From Paraburkholderia sp. SOS3 (lineage in GTDB: Bacteria; Pseudomonadota; Gammaproteobacteria; Burkholderiales; Burkholderiaceae): a stretch of 64,000 nucleotides of DNA. The first letter of the stretch is position 1; the number at the start of each line of letters is the position of its first letter. The position numbers and the translations under genes are program-made. The notes under the pieces were generated by a model. The model was not told the DNA's origin. It made no database searches and saw only the letters and a program-made list of their open reading frames with translations. Below are positions 18,321 to 25,952 of the stretch, one piece after another. The stretch covers positions 4,340,001 to 4,404,000 of the forward strand of contig NZ_CP018811.1 in the NCBI RefSeq assembly GCF_001922345.1. Direction: 5' to 3'.

Positions 18321-19679
18321 TCAGTGCGAGCCTCCCTGTGCATGCGCAACATGACGTGCCATCAACGACGCGGCGCCGAGATATTTCGACGGATCGGTCA
18401 ACGTGCGCAGTTGCGCATCGTCGAAGCGTTCGCGAATCGATGCGTTGTTCGCCAACACGTCGTACAGCGTGCGGCTCTCTTCGATCGCGACGCGGCACGC
18501 GTCATACACCACGTCGTGCGCATGCTGACGGCCGAGCGCAGGCGCGAGCCCCATCATCACCGCTTCGGCGACGATCAGACCGCCTGTCAGATCGAGGTTT
18601 TTGCGCATCCTCGCCGCGTCGACATGCAGGCCGCGCAGCATGAAGTTCGCCTGATGCAGCGCGCTCGATACGAGCAAGAAGCTTTCCGGCACCGCACTCC
18701 ATTCGAGATGCCACGGGCCGGTCGCGCGTTCGAAGTCGTGCATCATGCCGTCGAGCATCAGCGCGGCGCGCTCGCGCAACATCTTCGCGGCGGCGAACAT
18801 CAGTTCGCTCGAAATCGGATTGCGCTTCTGCGGCATCGTCGAGCTTGCGCCGCGGCCCGGCACGAACGGCTCCGCGACTTCGCCGAATTCCGAGGCGGCC
18901 ATCATCATGACGTCCACGCTGATCTTGCCGAGCGAGCCGCCGATGCTCGCGAGCAACGACACGAGTTCGCAGAGGCCGTCGCGCGCGACATGCCATGTGA
19001 TCTCCGGGTTACGCAGGCCGAGTTCCTGCGCGAACAGACGCCGCGTTTCGAGCGCGCGCACCGGGTCGCCGAGCGACGCGAGCGTGCCGGCCGCGCCGCC
19101 GAACTGCGCCATCAGCACGCGCGCCTTCGCCTGCTGCAGACGCTCCGCATGCCGATGCAGCGACGACAGCCACACGGCCGCGCGGAACCCGAACGTGACC
19201 GGCAGCGCATGCTGCAGATGCGTGCGGCCGGCCGTGACCGTGTCGGCATATTGGGCAGCGAGGCCGCGCAGCGCGTCGCGCACTTCGTCGAGTTGCCGTT
19301 CGACGATCGCGACACCGCGCATGCATTGCAGCATCGTCGCGGTGTCCATGATGTCCTGTGTCGTCGCGCCCCAATGCACATAGCGGCCCGCTTCGCCGCA
19401 CATCTCGCTCAGCTGTTTGACGAGCGGCAGGATCGGATAGCCGACGATCTCCGTTTCGTGCCGCAACTGCTCGAGATCGAGCTTCGCGAAGTCGGCGCGT
19501 GCGGTGATTTCGCGCGCGGCCTGCCCGGGAATCAGACCGGCCTTCGCCTGGGCGCGCGCGAGCGCGGTCTCGGCGTCGACGCAGCGCGCGAGATAGGCGG
19601 TGTCGGAAAACACGTCGCGCATCTCGGGCGTGCCGAACATGTCGCGAAATAGCGCAGAGTCGAAAACAGTGGTTGCCAT
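18321..19679 (-). CDS. PcaB-like lyase of the fumarase/adenylosuccinate lyase superfamily
   Basis: A 452-residue member of the class II fumarase/aspartase/ASL superfamily. The superfamily signature is present as GASSTMPQKRNP, the first conserved region as HWGATTQDIMDTA and the second as AGRTHLQHALPVTFG with its catalytic-region His. The combination most resembles 3-carboxy-cis,cis-muconate cycloisomerase (PcaB), but no other protocatechuate-pathway gene is nearby. It is the last gene of the operon dctA-tarD-lyase, so it more likely performs an elimination on a C4 or substituted dicarboxylate linked to tartrate use. The reaction is unresolved. Confidence 0.82.
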   Translation of the reverse strand: MATTVFDSALFRDMFGTPEMRDVFSDTAYLARCVDAETALARAQAKAGLIPGQAAREITARADFAKLDLEQLRHETEIVGYPILPLVKQLSEMCGEAGRYVHWGATTQDIMDTATMLQCMRGVAIVERQLDEVRDALRGLAAQYADTVTAGRTHLQHALPVTFGFRAAVWLSSLHRHAERLQQAKARVLMAQFGGAAGTLASLGDPVRALETRRLFAQELGLRNPEITWHVARDGLCELVSLLASIGGSLGKISVDVMMMAASEFGEVAEPFVPGRGASSTMPQKRNPISSELMFAAAKMLRERAALMLDGMMHDFERATGPWHLEWSAVPESFLLVSSALHQANFMLRGLHVDAARMRKNLDLTGGLIVAEAVMMGLAPALGRQHAHDVVYDACRVAIEESRTLYDVLANNASIRERFDDAQLRTLTDPSKYLGAASLMARHVAHAQGGSH

Positions 19680-19710
19680 TGTCGTCAGGTTCCTTGAATC
19701 CTTAATGCTT

Positions 19711-19766
19711 CATTGCCTCGGCTTCAATGCCTCGGCTTCGTTGCGTCGGCTTCATTGCGTCGGCTT
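19711..19766. repeat. Four 14-bp tandem repeats between tarD and the lyase gene
   Basis: CATTGCCTCGGCTT, CAATGCCTCGGCTT, CGTTGCGTCGGCTT and CATTGCGTCGGCTT follow one another without gap. They fill the 139-bp spacer between two co-directional genes, so they are in the operon mRNA, just ahead of the lyase ribosome-binding site. A shorter pair (CATCGGGTTAC / CATCGGGTTGC) follows. Confidence 0.7.
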
Positions 19767-19818
19767 CATCAGGCCGCATCGGGTTACATCGGGTTGCATC
19801 ACGCCGCCTCACGCCGAA

Positions 19819-20985
19819 TCAGGCAGCGAGATGCGCGAGCCACGGGCGCAGCCCCTCTTTTTCTTCGAGTCCGAATCCCGCCGCTTGCGTCGGACGCACG
19901 AGCCCGCCGCCGACGCCGCAGCCGGCCGCATAGCCGCCGAACGGCTGGAACACGCCCGGATACGCTTCGCAGCCGCCAAGTTCGAGGCCCACCGCGATAT
20001 GCAGGTTGATCAGATGTCCGCCATGCGGATAGGCCTGCGCGCGATCGAAGCCATGGCTTTCGATCAGCTCGATCATGCGGGCGTATTCAGTGAGCCCGTA
20101 GGCGAGGCCCGCGTCCATCTGGAACACGTCGAGGCCCGCGCGCATGCCGCCGAAGCGCGTCAGATTCTTCACGTCGGGCAGCGAGAACAGGTTCTCGCCC
20201 GTCGCGATACGACCCGTGTAGGCCTCGGCGACCTGCCGGTTCAGATCGAAGTCGAGCGGGTCGCCGATCTCCTCGTACCAGCGCAGGTCGTAAGGTGCGA
20301 TCGCGTTGGCGTAGGCTAGCGCCGTGTCGAGATCGAAGCGGCCGTTCGCATCGACGGCGAGCCGTTGACCGGCGCCCGCCACGCCCAGCGCCGCTTCGAT
20401 GCGCGCGAGATCCTGCTCGAGGCTCGCGCCGCCGATCTTCATCTTGAACGCGTCGAAGCCCTGCTCGCGATACGCGTTGAATTCGTCGGCAAGGCGCTGC
20501 GTGCTGTCTTGCGCGTAGTAATAGCCACCGGCCGCATACACGTCGACGCCTTCGGTCTTGCCGCGCCGCCCGTAACGGCGCGCGATCGTCACATGCGCGG
20601 GTTCGTCGAAGAGCTTCGCGTTCAGGTCCCAGACGGCGAGTTCGAGCGCGCCTGCAGCCGCCGCGCGGTCGCCGTGGCCGCCCGGCTTCTCGTTGCGCAG
20701 GATCGTGTGCAGCACTTTCTGCGGGTCGAAGCATGCGCCGCTCGCGTCGAGCAGGTTTTCCGGCGGCGCAGCAAGCAGCCGGGGAATCATCCGGTCGCGC
20801 AGAATGCCGCCTTGCGCGAAGCGCCCGATCGAATCGAATGCATAGCCGATGACCGGCCTGCCGTTGCGAATCACATCGGTATGCAGCGCGACGAGCGACA
20901 CGTCGTGCTCCGCAAAACTGACGAGCGCATTCGCGACATTGCCTTCGAGCGGGACCGAGATTTCCCTGACCGCAGTGATACGCAT
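19819..20985 (-). CDS. tarD: D-tartrate dehydratase (TarD-like, enolase superfamily)
   Basis: A 388-residue enolase-superfamily enzyme almost the same length as Bradyrhizobium D-tartrate dehydratase (389) and matching it region by region: KPGGHGDR, YAAGGYYY, FKMKIGGA, VDANGRF, WYEEIGDPLD, ATGENLFS and YPHGGH. Catalytic elements visible are K181/K183 (KxK), Mg ligands D212, E238/E239 and E264, and H321. It would dehydrate D-tartrate to oxaloacetate in the cytosol. A strong ribosome-binding site (AAGGAAGGG) precedes the ATG. It lies 36 bp after the stop of the dctA-like gene in the same operon, which supplies the C4 dicarboxylate. Assignment by motif similarity; a related acid sugar remains possible. 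Confidence 0.85.
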   Translation of the reverse strand: MRITAVREISVPLEGNVANALVSFAEHDVSLVALHTDVIRNGRPVIGYAFDSIGRFAQGGILRDRMIPRLLAAPPENLLDASGACFDPQKVLHTILRNEKPGGHGDRAAAAGALELAVWDLNAKLFDEPAHVTIARRYGRRGKTEGVDVYAAGGYYYAQDSTQRLADEFNAYREQGFDAFKMKIGGASLEQDLARIEAALGVAGAGQRLAVDANGRFDLDTALAYANAIAPYDLRWYEEIGDPLDFDLNRQVAEAYTGRIATGENLFSLPDVKNLTRFGGMRAGLDVFQMDAGLAYGLTEYARMIELIESHGFDRAQAYPHGGHLINLHIAVGLELGGCEAYPGVFQPFGGYAAGCGVGGGLVRPTQAAGFGLEEKEGLRPWLAHLAA

Positions 20986-21021
20986 AACCCTTCCTTGAAC
21001 GAACGAACCAGAATCCGATGA

Positions 21022-22368
21022 TCAGATGACCTTGCCGGGCCGCGCGCCGAATACGCGCTGGTACTCGTCGCGTGCGGCAATCGGATCGAACTCGCCCGAC
21101 GACTTCGCAATCACGAGCGTCGCGACGCTATTGCCTATCGAGTTGCAGATCGCGACCGCCTGGGACGTGAAGCGGTTGATGCCGAACAGAATCGGCAGTG
21201 CCTCGATCGGCAGCATGCCCGACGCGGTGACGGTCGCCGCGAACACGATGAACGTGCCGCCGGAAACCGTTGCCGCGCCCTTCGACGTAACGAGCATCAG
21301 CAAAAGCAGCCCGAGCTGCTGATGCAGGCTCAGCGGCACGCCATACGCGTTCGCGACGAACATCACGCACAGCGACATATAAACGGCCGTGCCGTCGAGG
21401 TTGAACGCATAGCCGGTCGGCAGCACGAGTCCGGTGGACTGCCGCGAGCAGCCAAGCCGCTCGAGCTTTTCGAACAGACGCGGCAAGGCGCTTTCCGACG
21501 ACGCGGTGGCGAACAGCAGAAAGATTTCGTCCTTGAAGTAGCGCAGAAAACGGAACACGTTGAAGCCGTAGAGCCGCAACACGATGCCAAGCACCACGAC
21601 CACGAAGAACGCCAGCGACAGATACATCACGACCAGCAGATAGCCGAGCGAGATCACCGCATTCATGCCGCTGCTGCCGATCGCGAATGCGATCGAGCCG
21701 AATGCGCCGAGCGGCGCGAACTTCATGATCACGTCGACGAACTTGAAGAACACCTCGGACATGCGCGTCAATGCATGTTCGACGCTGCCGCGCGTGTCGT
21801 GCCTGAGCATCAGCAGGGCGGCGCCGAAGCCGATCGAAATCACGAGCACCTGCAGCAGCGAGCCGTTCGCGAATGCGCCGACGAAGTTGTCGGGAAAGAG
21901 CGTCAGCATGAAATGCTCGAGCGACACCGGCGCGGCTTTGCCGTACTGCGCGTGAGCGGCCGCCGCGTCGGCGGCGTTCTGCGTCAGATGCATGCCGGCG
22001 CCGACGCCGGACAGATTCGCCACGACCATGCTGAACGCGAGCGCGATGGTCGAGACGATCTCGAAGTAGATCAGCGCGCGCAATCCGATGCGGCCGACGT
22101 TTTTCAGGTCGCCCGCCGCGGCAATGCCGAGCACGACGTTCAGGAACACGAGCGGCGCGACGATCATCTTGATCAGGCGCAGAAAGATGTCGCCGAGAAT
22201 CTTCATATCGACCGCGAGCTTCGGCGCGATAAAGCCGAGCGCAATGCCGGCGACGATGCCTACGACGATCTGCACGCCGAGCCGCGCATAGACCGGCTGC
22301 TTCCTGCGCGATGTCGCGCTTTCTGCTTCGGGGCTGCGCGCATTCGCGGTGTCCGTATGAAATGCCAT
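21022..22368 (-). CDS. DctA-type C4-dicarboxylate/H+ (or Na+) symporter
   Basis: A 448-residue member of the dicarboxylate/amino acid:cation symporter family, with about eight membrane helices and two re-entrant loops. The serine-rich HP1 loop is visible as FATASSESALPRLFEKLE, the helix-7 region as LPTGYAFNLDGTAVYMSL, and the HP2 loop region as SKGAATVSGGTFIVFAATV. The ATG at 22368 has a GGAGAC ribosome-binding site; the ATG six codons upstream does not. First gene of dctA-tarD-lyase; it would import tartrate or a related dicarboxylate. DctA itself prefers succinate, fumarate and malate, so tartrate transport is inferred from the operon. Confidence 0.92.
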   Translation of the reverse strand: MAFHTDTANARSPEAESATSRRKQPVYARLGVQIVVGIVAGIALGFIAPKLAVDMKILGDIFLRLIKMIVAPLVFLNVVLGIAAAGDLKNVGRIGLRALIYFEIVSTIALAFSMVVANLSGVGAGMHLTQNAADAAAAHAQYGKAAPVSLEHFMLTLFPDNFVGAFANGSLLQVLVISIGFGAALLMLRHDTRGSVEHALTRMSEVFFKFVDVIMKFAPLGAFGSIAFAIGSSGMNAVISLGYLLVVMYLSLAFFVVVVLGIVLRLYGFNVFRFLRYFKDEIFLLFATASSESALPRLFEKLERLGCSRQSTGLVLPTGYAFNLDGTAVYMSLCVMFVANAYGVPLSLHQQLGLLLLMLVTSKGAATVSGGTFIVFAATVTASGMLPIEALPILFGINRFTSQAVAICNSIGNSVATLVIAKSSGEFDPIAARDEYQRVFGARPGKVI

Positions 22369-22441
22369 GTCGTCTCCGTTTGCCATGCCGTTCGTGGCGC
22401 GCTGGACCGTTCGACGGACGCATTGCTGCGCATCACGTCCA

Positions 22442-22474
22442 AATAAGTCCGTACATTTTGAATAAGTCCGGACT
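22442..22474. promoter_or_regulatory. Proposed operator for the tartrate-operon GntR regulator
   Basis: AATAAGTCCG occurs twice as a direct repeat (22442-22451, 22461-22470) spaced 19 bp, and the second copy continues into a perfect palindrome AGTCCGGACT (22465-22474). It sits 74 bp upstream of dctA in the 286-bp divergent region before the HutC-type regulator. Confidence 0.6.
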
Positions 22475-22654
22475 ATATTTCCAGCATGTGGGATGGGTCA
22501 ACCTCGGGTTTACCTGTATGCTTCGCGGTCAAGAAACGCCGCGCGCGCATGACTTGGCAGCGCGCCGCACGCGGGCTAGCATTAGCGCGCCCCGCGGCCG
22601 CGCGCCGCCGTGCACGCGCTGCGAACCCGGCTTCAACCGATAAGGACCGTTGTC

Positions 22655-23380
22655 ATGAAACCCCGATATGCCGAACTGGCGGAGCAACTGATTGAGGCGA
22701 TCGGCAACGGCACGTTCGAAGTCGGCGCGGCGCTGCCGAGCGAACTCGATCTTTCCGCGCAATTCGGCGTGAGCCGCGCGACCGTGCGCTCCGCGCTCGA
22801 AAGGGTTCAGGAGCTCGGACTCATCTCGCGGCGCAAGCGCGCGGGCATTCGCGTCGAAGCAAGCAAGCCGCGCGTGGCGTACGAGCAGTCGTTGTCGAGC
22901 GTCGAGGATCTGACCCAGTTCGCGGTGGTCACCGAGCGGCACGTGCAGGCCATCGGCGAAGTGTCGGCGAGCCCGACGCTCGCCGCTCAGCTAGGCGTCG
23001 AAACCGGCTCGCGGTGGCTGCGCGTCGAGTTGCTGCGCGTCGATCCCGCGAAGCCCGACGAGCCGATCTGCTGGACCGACGTCTATCTCGAGCCGGCGGT
23101 CGGCGCCGGCATCCGGCGCGAGCTGCGCAAGAGTTCGGGGTTGATCTGCGCAATGGTCGAAGAACGCTTCGGGCGCAGCGTGCGCGAAGTGCGCCAGGAG
23201 ATTCGCGCGGTCGGCGTGCCCGCGCGGCTTGCGAAGGCGCTTGCGGTCGAAGCGGACGGTCATGCGCTTGAAATCACGCGGCACTACGTCGACCAGCATG
23301 GCGCCGTGTTCGAGGTCACGGTCAGCGTGTTTCCGGCAAACCGGTTCACCTACGCGCTGCAGTTGCGTCGGCAAGGCTGA
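22655..23380 (+). CDS. GntR-family regulator, HutC/UTRA subfamily, of the tartrate operon
   Basis: A 241-residue regulator. The winged helix-turn-helix is seen in LPSELDLSAQFGVSRATVRSALERVQELGLISRRKRAGI (about 28-66), followed by a UTRA effector domain with the typical LRVDPAKPDEPICWTDVYLEP and final TVSVFPANRFTYALQLRR segments. The start at 22655 is preferred over 22610 because TAAGGA precedes it at the right distance and the protein then begins MKPRYAELAEQL as family members do. It is divergent from dctA-tarD-lyase and should repress it until a dicarboxylate binds the UTRA domain. Confidence 0.9.
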   Translation: MKPRYAELAEQLIEAIGNGTFEVGAALPSELDLSAQFGVSRATVRSALERVQELGLISRRKRAGIRVEASKPRVAYEQSLSSVEDLTQFAVVTERHVQAIGEVSASPTLAAQLGVETGSRWLRVELLRVDPAKPDEPICWTDVYLEPAVGAGIRRELRKSSGLICAMVEERFGRSVREVRQEIRAVGVPARLAKALAVEADGHALEITRHYVDQHGAVFEVTVSVFPANRFTYALQLRRQG

Positions 23381-23440
23381 CCAAGGCTGATCGAAGGCCG
23401 CCGCACACGGTTCGTGCTGCGCCGCATTTACGCAGCGCGC

Positions 23441-24160
23441 CTATGCGGCGGCATTGAACTGCTCGCCGACAAACGCAAGATGCTGCGCCATCGCCTGCGC
23501 GGCGCCGTCGGGCGCATGCTCGCAGATCGCCTGATAGATGCTTTCATGCTGCGCAAGCCGCGCCATCGAGCGCTCTTTCGCGTGCGGCAGATCGAGCATC
23601 GCCGCGTACGTATTGCGCGTGATGTGATCGCGCAACTGGTCGACGACCGTCGTATAGAAACGCGTCAGCATGAAGTTGTGCGCCATCGCCGCCAGCGTCA
23701 GATGAAAATTCGCGTCGCCGCGCGCCTCGGCTTCGACGTCGCCGGCCGAGACCGCGCGCGTCATGTCGTGCAGCACCGTGGCAAGACGCTGGCGTTCGTC
23801 GGCGCTTGCGCGCTCCGCCGCGAAGCGCGCAACACAGCATTCGAAAATTGCGCGGAATTCGAGCGTCTCGCGGCGCTGCGGCGAGCCTTCGCCGCTGCGC
23901 TGCAGCCATAGCGAATCGGGCATGGCCTGCGGGGCGGCGCTGACGAACACGCCGGCGCCGCGCCGCGTTTCGAGCGTGCCGCGCGCGACGAGCCTTGCGA
24001 CGGCTTCGCGTACGGTCGAGCGCGAGGTGCCGAACGATTCGGCCATTGCGCGCTCGGACGGCAGCCGCGCGCCCGGCCTCAGTTCCGGGTCGAGCAACCG
24101 GCTTTCAATTTGCCTGATGACATGACCCAGCGCGCTGTTTCGCTCGCTGTGCTGTCCCAT
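23441..24160 (-). CDS. GntR-family regulator, FadR/FCD subfamily, of the sugar-acid dehydratase gene
   Basis: A 239-residue regulator: winged helix-turn-helix in LPSERAMAESFGTSRSTVREAVARLVARGTLETRRGAGVFV (about 33-73), then an FCD domain with the metal/ligand residues in AEARGDANFHLTLA and AQHESIYQAICEH. The ATG at 24160 has a GAGGAG ribosome-binding site, so the longer reading to 24439 is rejected. It is divergent from the UxaA/GarD-like gene across 133 bp that contain a canonical TGGTC-N-GACCA operator. Members of this branch (UxuR, ExuR, LldR-like) respond to uronates, aldarates or hydroxy acids. Confidence 0.9.
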   Translation of the reverse strand: MGQHSERNSALGHVIRQIESRLLDPELRPGARLPSERAMAESFGTSRSTVREAVARLVARGTLETRRGAGVFVSAAPQAMPDSLWLQRSGEGSPQRRETLEFRAIFECCVARFAAERASADERQRLATVLHDMTRAVSAGDVEAEARGDANFHLTLAAMAHNFMLTRFYTTVVDQLRDHITRNTYAAMLDLPHAKERSMARLAQHESIYQAICEHAPDGAAQAMAQHLAFVGEQFNAAA

Positions 24161-24181
24161 CTGATGTCTCCTCGGGCGATG

Positions 24182-24192
24182 TGGTCCGACCA
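24182..24192. promoter_or_regulatory. FadR-type operator in front of the dehydratase gene
   Basis: TGGTCCGACCA is a perfect 5-1-5 palindrome and fits the FadR-subfamily pattern TNGTNNNACNA. It lies 22 bp upstream of the regulator start and 102 bp upstream of the dehydratase start, which suggests control of both. Confidence 0.7.
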
Positions 24193-24293
24193 ATTTGCGG
24201 CCGCAGGAACGGCTTCGCATACTGCATGCACCCCACATGATGCACGACGCGGCGAACGCGTGCACGAACGAATCCATATCTGGAGATATCAAC

Positions 24294-25829
24294 ATGGCCG
24301 ATGTCATTGCCGCTTCTGCGGTCATCAAACTGCACGCCGACGACGATGTCGCGATCGCGCGGCAGGCGATTCCGAGCGGTACGACCCTCGACGAACTGGA
24401 CGGGCTCACCGTGCTCGCCGACATTCCCGAGGCACACAAGGTAGCGATCCGCGCGGTCGCGCAGGGCAGCCCCGTGCGCCGCTACGGCCAGATCATCGGC
24501 TTCGCGACGCAGCCGATCGCGCCCGGCGAACACGTGCATGTGCACAACGTCGCGATGGGCGATTTCGAACGCGACTACGCGTTCAGCAGCGAAGTGAAGC
24601 CCGTGCAAAGCGCGGCCGAACCGCTGACTTTCATGGGCATCAAGCGCGCCGACGGCCGCGTGGCGACGCGCAACTATATCGGCATCGTCAGCACGGTGAA
24701 CTGCTCGGCGAGCGTGACGAAAATGGCCGCGCAGCATTTCTCGCAGCCCGGGGCGCTCGACGCGTACCCGAACGTCGACGGCATCGTGCCGCTGTCGCAC
24801 AGCTTCGGCTGCTGCATCGACCACAACGGCGAAGGCATCCAGCAGTTGCGCCGCACGATCGGCGGCTATGCGCGCCATGCGAATTTCGCGGGCATCGTCG
24901 TGGTCGGTCTCGGCTGCGAAGCGAATCAGATGGGCGCGCTGTTCGTCGCCGAAGGCGTGGCGCCGGGCCCGATGGTCGTGCCGTTCGTCATGCAGGAACT
25001 CGGCGGCACGCAGAAAACCGTCGAGGCCGTGATTGCCGCGATCGACAAGATGCTGCCCGTTGCGAACGACGTGAAGCGCGAGCCTGCGCCTGTCTCGCAC
25101 CTGTGCGTCGCGCTGCAATGCGGCGGCTCGGACGGTCACTCGGGCATCACCGCCAACCCGGCGCTCGGCGCGGCCGTCGACCTGCTCGTCAAGCACGGCG
25201 GCACCGCGATTCTGACCGAAACGCCGGAAATCTACGGCGCCGAGCACCTGCTGACGCGCCGTGCGGTCTCGCGTGAAGTCGGCGAAAAAGTGGTCGAGCG
25301 GATCCGCTGGTGGGAAGGCTATGCGGAGCGCGAAAAGGGCAGCATCGACAACAACCCGACGCCCGGCAACAAGGCCGGCGGCCTGACGACGATTCTCGAG
25401 AAGTCGCTCGGCGCCGTCGCGAAGAGCGGTTCGACGCCGCTCGTCGATGTCTATAAGTACGCGGAGCCGATCGACAAGCACGGTCTCGTCTTTATGGATG
25501 CGCCCGGCTACGACCCGATGGGGGCGACGGGCCAGATCGCGAGCGGCGCGAACCTCGTGGTGTTCACGACGGGCCGCGGTTCGTGCTTCGGCGCGAAGCC
25601 CGCGCCGTCGATCAAGGTCGCGACGAACTCGAAGATGTACCACCGCATGCGCGACGACATGGACATCAACTGCGGCGAGATCATGGACGGCACCGCGACC
25701 GTCGAGCAGAAGGGCGAGGAAATCTTCCGCGCGATCGTGCGCGTCGCATCGGGCGAGCAGTCGAAGAGCGAAGCGCTCGGGATCGGCAACGAAGAGTTTG
25801 TGCCCTGGATGATCGGCGCGCAGATGTGA
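24294..25829 (+). CDS. Altronate/galactarate dehydratase family protein (UxaA/GarD family)
   Basis: A 511-residue Fe-dependent sugar-acid dehydratase. The N-terminal SAF domain (about 10-95, IKLHADDDVAIARQ...GEHVHVHNVAMGDF) is followed by the UxaA/GarD catalytic domain with conserved GLGCEANQ, LQCGGSDGHSGITANPALG, NPTPGNKAGGLTTILEKSLG and MDINCGEIMDGT. Family members dehydrate altronate or galactarate to 2-keto-3-deoxy products in the cytosol. The ATG at 24294 is preceded by TGGAGA; a longer reading from 24195 lacks a site. Divergent FadR-type regulator and operator upstream, strong terminator downstream: a one-gene regulon. No transporter, aldolase or reductase is adjacent, so other pathway steps lie elsewhere. 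Which acid it uses is open. Confidence 0.88.
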   Translation: MADVIAASAVIKLHADDDVAIARQAIPSGTTLDELDGLTVLADIPEAHKVAIRAVAQGSPVRRYGQIIGFATQPIAPGEHVHVHNVAMGDFERDYAFSSEVKPVQSAAEPLTFMGIKRADGRVATRNYIGIVSTVNCSASVTKMAAQHFSQPGALDAYPNVDGIVPLSHSFGCCIDHNGEGIQQLRRTIGGYARHANFAGIVVVGLGCEANQMGALFVAEGVAPGPMVVPFVMQELGGTQKTVEAVIAAIDKMLPVANDVKREPAPVSHLCVALQCGGSDGHSGITANPALGAAVDLLVKHGGTAILTETPEIYGAEHLLTRRAVSREVGEKVVERIRWWEGYAEREKGSIDNNPTPGNKAGGLTTILEKSLGAVAKSGSTPLVDVYKYAEPIDKHGLVFMDAPGYDPMGATGQIASGANLVVFTTGRGSCFGAKPAPSIKVATNSKMYHRMRDDMDINCGEIMDGTATVEQKGEEIFRAIVRVASGEQSKSEALGIGNEEFVPWMIGAQM

Positions 25830-25901
25830 TTGCACGCAGTACCTCGTTGAACGCTGCGTTCAACCGGACGCGTCAGGTGATGCATCGCGTAACGTAGTCG
25901 C

Positions 25902-25938
25902 GCAAAGCGGCGGCCCTGGGGCCGCCGCTTTGCTTTTG
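25902..25938 (+). terminator. Strong intrinsic terminator after the dehydratase gene
   Basis: GCAAAGCGGCGGCC (25902-25915) and GGCCGCCGCTTTGC (25920-25933) form a perfect 14-bp stem with loop CTGG, followed by TTTTGTCTTG. It may also stop transcription from the converging diguanylate cyclase gene. Confidence 0.92.
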
Positions 25939-25952
25939 TCTTGCCGCTGCCG

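Noticed and set aside
18321..19679. Protocatechuate-pathway PcaB
   Set aside because: No pcaGH, pcaC, pcaD or pcaIJ genes nearby; the operon partners are DctA- and TarD-like. Kept as PcaB-like lyase only.
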